Of a DNA stretch of 64,000 nt, positions 34,336 through 44,665 are shown one piece after another. The number at the start of each line of letters is the position of its first letter. Positions within the stretch are counted from its first letter, which is position 1. The DNA is from Albula goreensis (taxonomy: Eukaryota > Chordata > Actinopteri > Albuliformes > Albulidae), in the NCBI GenBank assembly GCA_022829145.1, contig CM040743.1, forward strand, positions 5,091,146 through 5,155,145, written 5' to 3'. The notes beneath the pieces are model-generated. The model saw nothing but the letters and a program-made list of their open reading frames with translations, searched no databases and was not told the DNA's origin. The position numbers and the translations under genes are program-made.

Positions 34336-35758
34336 AGACAACCAAGATACAGGCACACGTATACAGAGTCACACACACACACACACACACATCCACCCAC
34401 AAATAGACATAGACAAACACACACACGCCTACACACATACATGCAACCCAGTTACAGGCACACAAATATACACACACACACACACACACACCCACACACC
34501 CAAACCCACCTACAAACACACACACACATTTAATGAATCTACTTAACCCCACCTGCACACAAACACACACACACACACACACACACACGCAAACACACCC
34601 ACTCACTTACACCCACCTATACACACAGTGTGTAAGACACACTGACATCAGTCAGAGAGCAGCCTGGCAGCGCAGACGCCCCGGTGTGGGGAGTTCTCAT
34701 TGGGCCAGAGCTCAGGGCCGGCCGAAGCCTCTCTGTTTACAGCACGCAGTCCCATGTGGTAGATTAGGCTCTGGTGCATGCATTAACTAAATTCCACATC
34801 CCTCTGCCGTACCGGGGGTAGGTGTGGGGGGGAGAAAGACAGCACTCTATTTAAATATCAATTCACACTGTTATGCAAACCGTGCTCCTCGGTGCAGGAT
34901 CTCTCTCTCTCTCTCTCTCTCTCTCTTCCTCTCTCTCTCTCTCTGCAGATCTCCCTGCATCTAAAGCCGGCAGTGGTGCAGCCCTGGTATTCTGCAGCTG
35001 TGACACAAATGCACACACACACATACACACCCACGCACACACACTCACAAGTAACGTACATCTATGCACACTTGCACATGCATCACATATACACACATGC
35101 ACACACCCCAATCCCCCCACCCACCCCGCCCCTCATCCCCCTCCTCCCCCACCCTGCACACTGCAGACGCGCTGGGCTGGGTTCACATGCAGCACAGAGA
35201 GGGGAGACAAACGAAAGGAAGGAAGGAACGAAGAGACAAACGGACCAGGCACAGCGAGCAAAACGAAAGGGAGCAAATGCGCGGCCGGCCGGACTGAGGA
35301 AGGGGAGGAAAAAAAAATTAAAAGGCTTACCCGCTGTCCGCGCTGCTGAGGAAATCGTTGTGGGGCTGCTGCGTGTCACCTTGGTTACCGCCTCCTCCCG
35401 CGGCCCCTGCTCTCCCCTGGCCCTTCTCCCTGCGTTCGCCCTCGGTGACGGGTCCGGGACATCCCTTCGCCGGGGGCTGCCTGCACGCCCCCGCCTCGCG
35501 CCCGTTCGCCGTCCCGTGACCGGACCTGTCTCCCCCCGTGGCCGGCACTGGAGCCGTGGTGGTAGTGGTGGTGGTGGTGGTGGCACGGCGACAGTCGCCG
35601 TAGTAGCGGGATGCGGATGTGGTCGTCGGGGGCTGGGACAGGGGTTGGGGCTGGGACAGGGGCTGGGACAGGGGTTGGGGCTGGGGCTGGGGTTGGGGTC
35701 CAGTGTTTTTAGGCAGTTTGTATCCATGAGAAATCAGCAGGTCCTCAACGCTGTACAT
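20937..35758 (-). CDS. jcad: JCAD, junctional cadherin 5-associated protein (three coding exons, two frame breaks)
   Basis: Seen: three minus-strand exons, 35758-35331, 26659-22277 and 20971-20937, joined by GT-AG introns of 8,671 and 1,305 nt in phases 2 and 1. The N terminus MYSVEDLLISHGYKL, the block KGKSQSLPRVLSPE, the helical block RPWDAIEELESFNKEL, the block MREVDSVSRIRRL and the C terminus HYDPSRVERV are JCAD hallmarks. Known of the family: a large, mostly disordered scaffold at endothelial cell junctions, linked in human to VE-cadherin contacts, Hippo signalling and coronary disease risk. Summed exons are 4,846 nt, one short of a multiple of three plus two, and two separate one-base deficits are visible in the central exon; with both bases present the protein would be 1,615 aa, longer than the human protein of about 1,360 aa. 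Family identity is very secure. Whether this copy is functional depends on whether the two frame breaks are real. Confidence 0.95.
21051..21150 (-). mobile_element. SINE fragment in JCAD intron 3
   Basis: The minus strand reads gtttgcaggtttgattccc, a tRNA-type B box, followed by a SINE-like body. Short and diverged. Confidence 0.4.
21458..21471 (-). promoter_or_regulatory. CTCF-like motif in JCAD intron 3
   Basis: ccaccagagggagc on the minus strand matches the CTCF core at 13 of 14 positions. Confidence 0.3.
22277..26659 (-). CDS. jcad: JCAD large central coding exon, interrupted by two frame breaks
   Basis: The acceptor tcttcttgttgcag ends at 26660; the exon opens FYNGSRELYSHHHGDE, completing the split glycine codon. 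It carries the bulk of the protein: VSYWRRRAQDFSLLLDYAD near the start, KGKSQSLPRVLSPE (about 26210), a PPPQPPPPPPKP proline tract (about 24390-24425) suited to SH3 or EVH1 binding, the helical WDAIEELESFNKEL block (about 24120-24250), Ser-rich acidic tracts (about 23220-23280), and RMREVDSVSRIRRL near the end. The frame is codon phase A from 26658 to about 26400, phase C to about 22830, then phase B to the donor CTCTCAG|gtcagt at 22277/22276. Each switch needs one base that is absent here. The 1,290-codon middle section has no stop, which argues against an old pseudogene. Confidence 0.93.
26238..26251 (-). promoter_or_regulatory. CTCF-like motif inside the JCAD central exon
   Basis: ccagcagagggcgc on the minus strand matches the CTCF core at all 14 positions. 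It is within coding sequence, so the match may be dictated by the protein. Confidence 0.35.
27405..27470 (-). mobile_element. Diverged SINE/LINE tail in JCAD intron 2
   Basis: 'tacattcattcattcggcag' followed by acac resembles the start of the same tail; the rest is lost. Confidence 0.3.
28386..28500. repeat. CT-rich low-complexity tract
   Basis: Imperfect (CT)n with cctcc interruptions, within JCAD intron 2. Confidence 0.9.
30055..30200 (-). repeat. Dispersed repeat family, copy B
   Basis: The minus strand carries gagttcataaaactagcagg then aaaaata, aligning to the core of copies A, C and D, with further similarity over about 100 nt. It lies within JCAD intron 2. Confidence 0.4.
31521..32158. 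repeat. 76-bp minisatellite, about 8.4 copies, in JCAD intron 2
   Basis: A unit of 76 bp running from tgtctgaggaggtgggcata to ctaataggcgggtatac repeats from 31521 to 32158. The first copy is the most diverged; inner copies differ by a few positions, for example ctgtctctcc against ctgtaactcc and cccatatg against cacatatg. 76 is not a multiple of three, so the overlapping minus-strand ORFs of 65-66 codons are by-products of the repeat. Confidence 0.95.
33722..33750. promoter_or_regulatory. Paired TATA-rich palindromes with a MEF2-type core
   Basis: GTTATATAAC (33722-33731) is followed by the 18-bp perfect palindrome GTGGCTATATATAGCCAC (33733-33750). Its centre CTATATATAG (33737-33746) fits the MEF2 consensus CTA(A/T)4TAG. 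It is in JCAD intron 2, in unique sequence just before the CA cluster. Confidence 0.35.
33805..34640. repeat. CA-rich compound satellite with recurring non-CA motif
   Basis: Mostly (CA)n interspersed with caaccnagatacnggcacac at about 33855, 33952, 34024, 34186, 34341 and 34446, together with 'catagacacacac' and actctctctctcacaca blocks. The segment around 34186 and its copy around 34341 are 155 bp apart and nearly identical. It produces many spurious Thr-His or Cys-Val ORFs. Confidence 0.9.
35010..35115. repeat. CA-rich microsatellite in JCAD intron 2
   Basis: Imperfect CA repeats about 215 nt inside the intron from the exon 2 donor, after a CT tract at 34899-34948. Confidence 0.9.
35331..35758 (-). 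CDS. jcad: JCAD first coding exon (N-terminal 142 codons)
   Basis: The start ATG at 35758-35756 has A at -3 and opens MYSVEDLLISHGYKLPKN, the most conserved stretch of JCAD. The exon then becomes low complexity: a PQPQPQ/LSQPLSQ proline-glutamine tract, a run of nine threonines, glycine-rich stretches, and the end NDFLSSADSG. The donor is CAGCGG|gtaagc, leaving GG of a split glycine codon (phase 2). The reading frame stays open upstream of the ATG as far as the exon's acceptor, so the start is chosen by homology. The P/Q and T tracts are encoded by simple repeats and probably vary in length between individuals. Confidence 0.93.
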
Positions 35759-35867
35759 GGTGTTGTGGTTCCTTCCCCCAGCCGGGCCGAGCGACGCAGC
35801 CAGGGCGGTCCGTTCTCCTATTCGCAGCGCTCGTTGCGGGAGCACAGCTGTTCGACAGAGGCCATCA
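35759..35867 (-). other. jcad: JCAD 5' UTR part of exon 2 with a 15-codon upstream ORF
   Basis: On the minus strand a pyrimidine-rich acceptor, gtttgttttcccag, ends at 35868, so the exon probably starts at 35867. An ATG at 35865-35863 opens a 15-codon ORF that ends at TAG 35820-35818, 59 nt before the JCAD ATG and in a different frame. Translation of this uORF could lower JCAD output; that is inference. An untranslated exon further upstream is therefore expected. Confidence 0.6.
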
Positions 35868-37994
35868 CTGGGAAAACAAACCCGGAGACACAGAGAGAGA
35901 GAGCGTGTGAGAGAGAGAGACAAGGAGAGGTGCCATTAAGTCGCTCCTCTGCCTCGCCTCGTTCTCCATAGCTTATACAGTCAGGGCTGACAAACCGGAC
36001 AGAGAAAGGAGAGCAGCAGACAGTCTCCATTTAATCTGCCCCTGTGTTGCTCCTCACAGCCACCCCCTACTCCCCTCTCCTCCCTTCGCCTGGCCTATCG
36101 GCCCGACATGATACACTTTGAATCTGACCGATATATTTATGATGTTGAATCATTCTCAAAAGCTAAGAAGAAGAAAGAGAAGAAGAACAAAGAGATGAAG
36201 AAGAGGAGTAAGAAAAAAATATTTTCTCTCAAACTTTTTCTCTCAGGTGCCGACTCCCAGCTCCGCCTGCCCAGAACAGCGTTCATCGTTGATGGCTGGA
36301 ATGTAGAGGGTAGGAGCTTTCTGATGTTTAAGAGACGAGTCTGCACCCAGCCTCGTATTCACACCCAGCGTTTTTACTTCCCTCCCCCAACCCCTTCCAC
36401 CACCTGCCTCTTCCAAACCCAAATCTACGACCAGGAAACACACAACTACGAAAAGCGGAAAAGTTTCATTGAATGGTGCTCCTGTAGCCGCCTTGTGAAT
36501 GACAAGTGCTTTTTAAAAAGATACAAAAGTATACTGCAGCACTTGCAATCTGAAAAGTGCCAGTCAAAAAATCCTTTTTTGCTTTAAATCACATGAATTT
36601 GTTTTTGGTCAAAACAAGCTCTTTGACTCACCTGTTTGAATATGTATGCCAGGATAATGCTAGGTGTCTACAATGAAAAATATCTGAGAGGTACTAGCAA
36701 GAATTCTTCAAAGGAATTCAGAACTTCTTCAGAAACTAGCATAAGGAACTTTCCAATGGACCACCAGCTAGCATTAGGCCCCACCCTCACTGTGTATGTA
36801 GAGGCATTTATCATTTACATTTCACATGTTTAAACAATAAACACTCACTGAACATCTGCAAATTTAGCTTATTGTTGTAAAAAAAAAACTGGTTGATACA
36901 AAAAGTAGGTATCTTACATATTATTAGGCTTGTTAATGATGGCTTGTTATGCATATCGATCAAGACCAGCCCAAATAAACTCTCTAGGAGCATTCTTTAG
37001 TTCCTATTTAAAGGGGACGTTCAGTCGGAGCTGAATATACAAGCTGTAAAGTTTAATTTACAACTTATCAGTGGCATGTCAGCAATGCAAATGTATTGAA
37101 ATTATTGCCATATTGGCTTACATTTCCAGCCATTTCATTGATTCATGGGATTCGGTTAGTATTCACAAAATATATTTATCAAATACACTGTCAAGTAAAT
37201 TTCATTCCAACCCAATAAGTCACTTGTAGAGTTACAAAACTCAAGAGTTACAGAGCCAGCATGTTGTGGCCTTAGGCCTTACTGTGGCACTGAAGGTCAA
37301 AATGAGAAAAAATTAGGTAAAGACAAAGGAGTAGCAATTTTTTTTTGTTATTGCTATTATAACTGACAGCATTGGGTAAAAGGCAATCTAAGCAAACTAA
37401 ACAGGGTTTAAAACAACCTGCTATCTACACAGCACCTGTGTGTGCTGGAGACCCCCTCACGGATGCAGAAGCGATTAACTTGCTCTTAAGACTGTGGAAT
37501 GTGGCTCTATTTGTATGCCAAGGTCTCTAATGTGATTATGTTTTCCACTTAAAACTTTAAACCAGTTAGGTCTGGAGAACTGACTCTTGGCTTAGAGTCA
37601 GCATTTGACTTTTCATGGTGAACCGTTCCTAAACACCACTTCAAATTTCTGTGCTTCTTTTCAAAAGTTGTTTCCCACCATTTCTGTTAAAGCAATATTG
37701 TTTTTATACAATGTGACTGCCAGGCAGTCAGCTGGTTTGTGTCTGAAGGCCCCCCTGAAACACTGAAAAAAAAAACAGTACCAAATTCCAACTGAAAAGA
37801 TGGACTGCGGTATACAAACTATTCCCACTGGCTGCTCAAACAGACCCACAAGATTATTTGAAAATATACAGTACCTCAAATATGTAGAAAGGCAAACATA
37901 CCACTTTTAAATATGAATTCTACTCTTTGGTAGGAACCGGCGCAAAAAGTTTTAAAAAGGACTAAAACTACTTTTCAGATGTGCTGCTTAATTT

Positions 37995-38120
37995 TTTCCA
38001 TTTACTTAGTTTTCCATTTACACATCAGTATATTCTTTGGAAGCAATCTAGGTGAAGTACCTTGATCAGTACAATGGCAGTACTTCCTTGAATTGAACCA
38101 GCAACCTCTGAATTAAAAGC
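37995..38120 (-). mobile_element. Degenerate SINE fragment
   Basis: Contains the complement of a B box (gaattgaaccagcaacc, about 38091-38107) and the body segment 'gtaccttgatcagtacaatg'. The head and tail are eroded. Confidence 0.45.
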
Positions 38121-38499
38121 TCATTTCCATACACTTTTGGTCAGTGACCAAATACCTCAGCAGTCATAAAACCACAGGTTTATACTATTAGAAAAACAAT
38201 CATTTAAAATCATATTGTTATCAGAGAAGGTTAATAATTATGGCTAATACAGCAATTCGTTAAGACAGCAATTTTCTGTCAATAACCTTGTACTAGTCCA
38301 TCCATGTATAAAACATAGATTGGTTCTGGAAATAAATTTCAACAGAGCACAAAACACTCTTAAGTCCATTCAAGGTTTCAATTAAGTTTCCAATTCAAAT
38401 TCAACTGAAAGATACATGCAGAAGTGTCAATTCATATTCACCGCAATCTATACACATAGCACATCTAAAAACCACAGTTCAATTCACTTCAAGAGCCTC

Positions 38500-38620
38500 T
38501 CAGCCTTTTACTTCCTGTTTTTCTTGATAAACATACATTGGACAAAATGGAAATAGAGAATGTTGACAAAGTAATTTATGGAACTAGTTGGAGAAGAAAA
38601 GTGCCAAATTCACATCTGAT
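38500..38620 (+). repeat. Dispersed repeat family, copy C
   Basis: acttcctgtttttctt at about 38510 and ttatggaactagttggagaa at about 38576-38595, spaced as in copies A and D. Confidence 0.45.
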
Positions 38621-40882
38621 ATGCATATCAGACATCACAGAATATATGGTTTAGGAAGAAGTCAGACAATTGCTTTGCCAGCTAAAACAGCCATACTGTT
38701 TTGGACCAGTGTTGGACTTGTTCAATATTGTTGTCAAAGAGGAAAAACCATGTGCAAAATAACGACTGCACCATTTTATCACAGTTCAGGTGTCCGCTAA
38801 AATGAATGAGTAAAGAAAGTACAACAGAAAAGAGGAAAAAAGTTTAAAAAATATGCACTTGCGTGCCTTGTTTAATCCACCCTGCATGAATGCACTGGTA
38901 ATCCAACTTGTATTTATGAGACAAGACCTTTTTCATTCTCTACACCTTCCAGCTCTATGGAAATGTTCCATAACATCTTCTAGATCTCCATTAAGTACTT
39001 TTCTGTACACATCTGTCATACTACAATCTTGACATTACTTAAGTCTCATACCTTGTTTCAAAGGCCTGGCCTGTTATTGGCTACTGACTGAAAGGATACC
39101 CCTAAAAACCAAACCTTCAGTCATCATGGAGGCCCTCCAAGAGATGAGTCTGAAATCCCTGTCCATGGATGCTTTTTTGTGAGCACTTATCTCCAAAACC
39201 TTGCTAGACACATTCCTAAATTTGGGTCTCCATCACACCCCTCCTTCCTGTCAACTGCAGGTTTGAGCTTTGATGGTTCTGAGGCATTTTTTGTGAGAGG
39301 GCAAAAATGTTGTCACCATGGTGATGACCACTGGAAACAGGCTGTGCTTTGGACTTGCAGGTCAGAGGTTCACAAGTCACCTACAAAACTCAGACGCATT
39401 AATACAGGGGTGTAAAAGTCACGTGGACAGTGTTTGGATGTTTCTTTATGATTTTTATAATTTTCTTTAAATCAGCAGCTATGAAAACAAGGTACATGGT
39501 CTTATTAGTCAATCAATGACTTAAATTAAGCACTTAAGATGTTGAAATACACCACGAATGAACAGAAACTACAGAGTTCCAGGACTGGAATCTAACACCT
39601 GTGTACCACACGTTCAAAGGCCAAAAAATGAATTGCATCCTTTTGAGTTAAAAAACGAACAAATGAGAATGTTACCTACTTAAAACTGAACTCAAAATCA
39701 ACAGACAAACCTGTCTTTGGCAAACTTTCATAATAAAAAGCAAAAAAAAAAATTGTGTCCAACAACAATGAGGAGTAAAGTACAAAAAGGAACATGTCCA
39801 CTGATATTTTCTGACGGCTGGAATTTACTGATGGTTGGAAAAATAAAGCAAGTTTAAGATCAGTAGCTCAAGGCGTATTGTTCATGTATTTCCTGGCCTC
39901 ATTATATGGCACTGTCCCTGTGCTAAGCTTATCTTCACCTTCAGCAATATGGCCTCAGTATTTCCAGTGCTCACGACCCTCTGGTAAACAGACCTATAGC
40001 CAGCAAGCCCCTCTTAAATACCAATAAACCCCTTACGCAATGGGAAAAAAAAAACAACCCACTGCTTCCAGCAAAGGCAAGCAAACACAACAATGCTAGA
40101 CTTTGATACCACGTCGCAAAAACAAGAGCTTATTTTTTTGCTGTCGTTTTGTGGTGCTAATGTTAAAATGTTGTAATTGAGAATGTGCTGATGCAAATAC
40201 TTTGAAACAGCTGCTCCGGTACTTCTGAACGATTCGATTTAGGTTTTTTGCAGTACATAATCGGCCCATTTCATAGCTCACACGTGCAGCTTTCGCTGAG
40301 ACAAAAACAAATAAGAAGACCATCAATTAGTAAGTGTACTGTACGGTACCATTCAAGCAGCATTAAAAATGAACATTTTATTTCAATAAACATATACATT
40401 TACCAGACTAATAATAATAATATTATCTGATTCTTCTTCAATTTTAGTGAATAAAATGACATAGGATCCACAAAGCTACCATGTTTTGGTACACTTTATG
40501 CTAACATACTACAGCCTGACAATAGCTGTGTAATTGCAGCGCTTATGCAGTGAAATAGCTACATCCATCCATCTCACTGAAAATTGCTTTGTCATTAACT
40601 TTTAATTATAGCCTTAACACTTCTAGGAGGCAATCCCCACAATGAATAAAATATGTTGTGGAATAATAGAAAATAAATAAAAGCAGTCATCATCAAAATT
40701 ATACAAATAAACAGCAGTTAAAACAACACAAAACGGACCTGGAAGATAATAAACGAAAAACGAAATAGCTGGCTAAAAATATATAAAACAATATAATACA
40801 GAATAATATTGTTTTTTTACAACTTTATATGATAGCACACAACATGCACTGGACCAGTAGGAGAACTGATGATTACAACTCA

Positions 40883-40911
40883 AGGCAGCCAGATGGGATA
40901 GTAACCAAACT
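40883..40911 (+). repeat. 29-bp perfect direct repeat, copy 1
   Basis: It begins aggcagccagatgggatag and is identical over 29 bp with 41964-41992; the flanks are unrelated. Confidence 0.8.
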
Positions 40912-41312
40912 CAAGCTTCTCTTGTCACTCAGAACTATGACATCATGATGAGCCTCACAATCTATCATCCTTGTTGTGCCATAAACCTACCTGACTTTGG
41001 GCGTGTTCTTGGTGAATAAAATAATGGTCAGTTGCAACTTTTGAATAATCAAGATCTTGTGTATGTGGGACTCCAATTTCAAACCCCTACACAGAGCAGG
41101 GGAATTCTACAGTGGTTCTTCAGTAAATGCAGATATAAGCAACATTTTCAGGACCAACCAAATTCACCCTCAGAAATCTGAAAGAGCCAACAGATTTGCA
41201 GTCAGCAATATACCAAAATTATGTGCATGTTTTTCAGACACTATATCAGAGAATGAGTATTTGGAGGAAATATTACTGGAGGAGTAAAACTGAGTCATTT
41301 TACTCCCTCCCC

Positions 41313-41326
41313 CCTCTAGGTGGCAG
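41313..41326 (+). promoter_or_regulatory. CTCF-like motif
   Basis: cctctaggtggcag matches the CTCF core CCASYAGRKGGCRS at 13 of 14 positions. Confidence 0.35.
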
Positions 41327-41420
41327 TGTAAGGGCTATCCCCCATGGCTAAACCAACCTGATTCCAGCTGAAGCCATACTAGTGCCATTTTAACCTCCCA
41401 CTCCAGTCAGTTCTGTAATC

Positions 41421-41535
41421 TTACTTCCTGATTTCACTTAATTACTCTTAAAAGAGAAGGGGTGAAGTAGGAGTTCACAGAACTAGTTGGAAAAGTAACA
41501 ACCCCTTCATTTGTTAATAATTTCACAAACAGACA
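41421..41535 (+). repeat. Dispersed repeat family, copy D
   Basis: acttcctgatttcact at about 41423, gaactagttggaaaagtaac at 41480, then ccccttcatttgtt and 'cacaaacaga'. The latter part matches copy A almost base for base. Confidence 0.5.
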
Positions 41536-41963
41536 TCTATATATCTGGAATATATGCAAGAACGACATAAATAGTGCAACACCATTTTCAAACTACGGTT
41601 ATATGTGCCTGAATGTGAAGCTAGCTAATATTAGCTAGTTAGCCTGCTAGCCTTTTAGCCATCTTTTAGTAATACTGAATGACTGACAAGCTAGAAAAGG
41701 TACACCTGGTTTCCTATTTGTATACCCCAGTATATGTATCCACCACCGAACAGTGAAACAGGGAAAAGTAAGATTAATCGATTAATTATTAATTATCTAA
41801 CATGATCTCCGAGTCTCACTTCCCACATCCAATAAGATGGATTCTTACAATAACATAATTAAATTCATGAGTCCCTCCTGTGAACAGCTATGCTAAAATG
41901 TCTCCAGTTATTTATTTAAACAGTAATGCATAGATCTGAGTGATCACAAGCCCACTGAAATGC

Positions 41964-41992
41964 AGGCAGCCAGATGGGATAGTAACCAAACT
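41964..41992 (+). repeat. 29-bp perfect direct repeat, copy 2
   Basis: Identical over 29 bp with 40883-40911, 1,081 bp away. Confidence 0.8.
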
Positions 41993-42134
41993 GGGACACA
42001 GAATGTTTTAAAATTCAGTCATTCAAAAAAAAACTCATTGGTAACAAAAAAAAAGAATGTTAGCTCGCTAGATAGCCAAAATTAGTAATCCGGTGAAAAT
42101 TTGATTTGGGAGTTTTAATTGACAAAAGCTTTAA

Positions 42135-42665
42135 CAGGATTTAGGCAGTGTGCTGTAGTGGTAAAAAGGCCAACAGGATGCTTGAATATATAGCAAAAAG
42201 TATTGATATAGGTTATTTTAAAATAATACAATGCTTTAGTTAGATCTCACTTGGAAAATGATAAATATATAGAGAGCTCTTGAAAAAGTACAAAGAAGGG
42301 CAACAAAACTGATTCCTGGCATGAAATATAAAAACTACAAGGAAAGACTGAAGTTACTTAACCTATTTAGGTTAGGAAACTGACAATTACAGGTGATCTC
42401 ATTCAGGTTTTTAAATGTATTCAGGGGCTAAACAGGGTTAACTGCAATACATGTTTAAGTTCAGGTAAGTTGTCTGTACAACAAGGGGGCATGAATGTAA
42501 ATGAGTAAACAGTAAGTTCCACACCAACATAAGAAGGTACTATTTGACACAAAGTTATCAATATATGGAAGAGGTTGCCAGGTTATGTAGTTGAATCCCT
42601 TGCTGTGTTCAAGGCCAGACTTGACAAAGTCTTGGATACTATTTAGTTTGAAATGATAAGCTTAG
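42135..42665 (+). mobile_element. Degenerate non-LTR retrotransposon, 3' part of reverse transcriptase ORF (CR1/L2/Rex type)
   Basis: One frame near 42270-42370 reads RALEKVQRRATKLIPGMK then YKERLKLLNLFR, the characteristic segment after the reverse transcriptase core in CR1/L2/Rex-like LINEs. Upstream, RMLEYIAKSIDIG, and downstream, KARLDKVLDTI followed by a stop and a 'cataatagcctgttttcatc' tail, complete the pattern. Several frameshifts and stops separate these pieces, so the copy is dead. The 5' end is truncated near 42135. Clade assignment is approximate. Confidence 0.75.
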
Positions 42666-44459
42666 TTGGGCATAATAGCCTGTTTTCATCCTTAAAAAGA
42701 AAGATTTCAAGCCACACTTTTTAGCCAGCTAGTTGCACACAAAGCTGTAGGTGACACCACAAATATATTTTAATTTGATAGTATGGTCCTGTGCCCTCCA
42801 CCCTCCATGCTCTCGTACCACCCTCTCAGGGATGTTTCAGGTAGCAACAAAAGATTTTATTACCATTGGTACAGTCACACTGATGATTGTAAAAATCCAC
42901 AAAATAAAACTTCAATGATGGTCTGTATCACAGTGATGAGTTTTCTTGATTTTTATATAAGTAAGAAGCAGTCTGTTCATGTTTATTCCCTTCTTGACAT
43001 GAACGTAAGCTAATACTTTGACCTTTACTGACTGGGAACCATTGACTCAATGATTTGGACCAATGGCTACATTGGCTTTTGAGAGGAAAACATTTCTGAT
43101 TGGTTAAAACAAATCAACAACCCCCAATGGGGATTACTTGTGAAGGTTACTTTTTAACACCAATCAACCAGGGCTCTGCACCAACATACATGCACAGTAT
43201 TTCCTCAACTATACCAATTAAAAAGCATGTGAACCCAGCACAGGTGATAGTAATGACCTGGCTATATTTGTGGAGAAATGTATTCTGTAACAAACAGAGA
43301 GTGTTTCCTTAATCTATAACGTGACAAATGGGCCATTTCTTGGTGAAATCATATGTGTGTGAGTGTGAGTCTAAGTTTTGAGTCCACATTTTGCACACCT
43401 CTTGTTGATTTTCCATGCTTCACATTGCCAAGCGCAGAGTTGGTTTCATAGCCTAGCAGTCCACACTAGCTTACTTATGCACATTCCGGGTGCAAAATTG
43501 ATTTGCTAAAAAAGTTGTTGATACATCAAATATTGATAGAACTTTCTTTCTGCATTGATTCCTTAGAACACAGTTTCTGTGACACAGCGTCACTGCAAAA
43601 CCACAAAGACCATGGATAAAACTCGAAAAGCTTTCCCTGCCTCTGCAAAAACAAACATTTATTGCCCATTCATTCATGCTAATATTGGGGTTCTGTGACT
43701 ATTAAACTGTAAATGATAAAAAAAAAATAATAAAATAACTTCTGCGCTGAATTTGGGGAGCTACCCTAGACTTTTGAGGCTTCATGCTACTCTAGGCCTA
43801 GTTCACAAAAAGTCGTAATGGGTCTGCCTAGACTTTCAGCCTATTCTCCACCATTTTTTTTGTAAACTGCAGCAAACTATGAAACTGGAGGCTGGGTTTA
43901 TCAGGGCCTGTCAGAATAACTAACTTTAACAAAGGACTAAATCAATAAACACACAAGTGCGCGAGGTAAATGGCCAGATCAGAATTAACATTGTGCTACT
44001 CTACTGTTTTTCCAACCTTAATTGAAAACTAATACGTGACCGGGTTAAAATGGCTGGCACCCAGTTCCAGAGACTTCTCTCTCTCTCCTTTTTGCGCGGG
44101 GATATTATACGCTCCGGTCATGTAAATTGCATGCCTACATGCTATGCTGTTCTGCTACAAATAACGTTGCTGAGTACTTCTGATGTGCTGTGCATAGCAA
44201 CTGGGTGGTCAGGCTCAGAACGCTCGAACACAGTGATGAACGGTGGTATAGCAACACCACGCAAGGGCGAACGAGTTGATTTCGGTGATTACGCAAACAC
44301 AAACACCTAAACATCTTGTGAGGGAACAAAAGAAAAACTATCTCTCACATTTAAACGTAAGTTGATGTGAGGTGAAATACTGATTGAGTCCAGGGAATTG
44401 TTTTATGAGAGTGTGTGGAATGCTTCCAGCGGGCATTTGGCCCATGATAGTGAATATGA

Positions 44460-44665
44460 GGGATTTTCAACCCCAGTCCATATCGGCTGCAGGTTGGTAG
44501 GCTTTTCACTGTGACTCAGCACTTAATTGATAAATTAAAGCATCTGACTACAATGTTAACTAAACTCACCTTGTTCATTAGGTCTATTTGTTGCTGGATT
44601 TAAGATGAGATAAAAAAAAAAATACCTACACAAACCGGCATAGCCTTTCCCCAGGGCCGGAGTGC
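44460..44665. mobile_element. Degenerate hAT-like MITE
   Basis: Left end ttttcaaccccagtcc, right end ccccagggccggagtgc, with the internal block 'actcagcacttaattgataa' that recurs at about 20080 (actcagcacttaattgatca). The shared internal block and decayed inverted ends suggest one family. Confidence 0.4.

Larger units (their letters stand above)
26660..35330 (-). other. jcad: JCAD intron 2 (8.7 kb)
   Basis: Bounded by gtaagc at 35330 and the acceptor at 26660. It contains CT-rich DNA (28386-28500), one diverged SINE tail (27405-27470), a dispersed repeat copy (30055-30200), a conserved-looking block (30540-30810), a 76-bp minisatellite (31521-32158), a TATA-rich palindrome (33722-33750) and a CA-rich cluster (33805-34640). 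No other coding exon is visible in it. Confidence 0.85.

Noticed and set aside
33723-34606. Several ORFs of 75-176 codons rich in Thr-His or Cys-Val
   Set aside because: Direct translations of CA/TG repeats.
34892-35971. 359-codon plus-strand ORF, the second longest in the window
   Set aside because: It runs through CT and CA repeats and then lies antisense to JCAD exon 2; its peptide is repeat-derived and the opposite strand is clearly coding.
36108-36587. 159-codon plus-strand ORF
   Set aside because: It begins in a purine-rich tract giving a poly-Lys peptide, with no recognisable domain, no CpG context and no splice signals.
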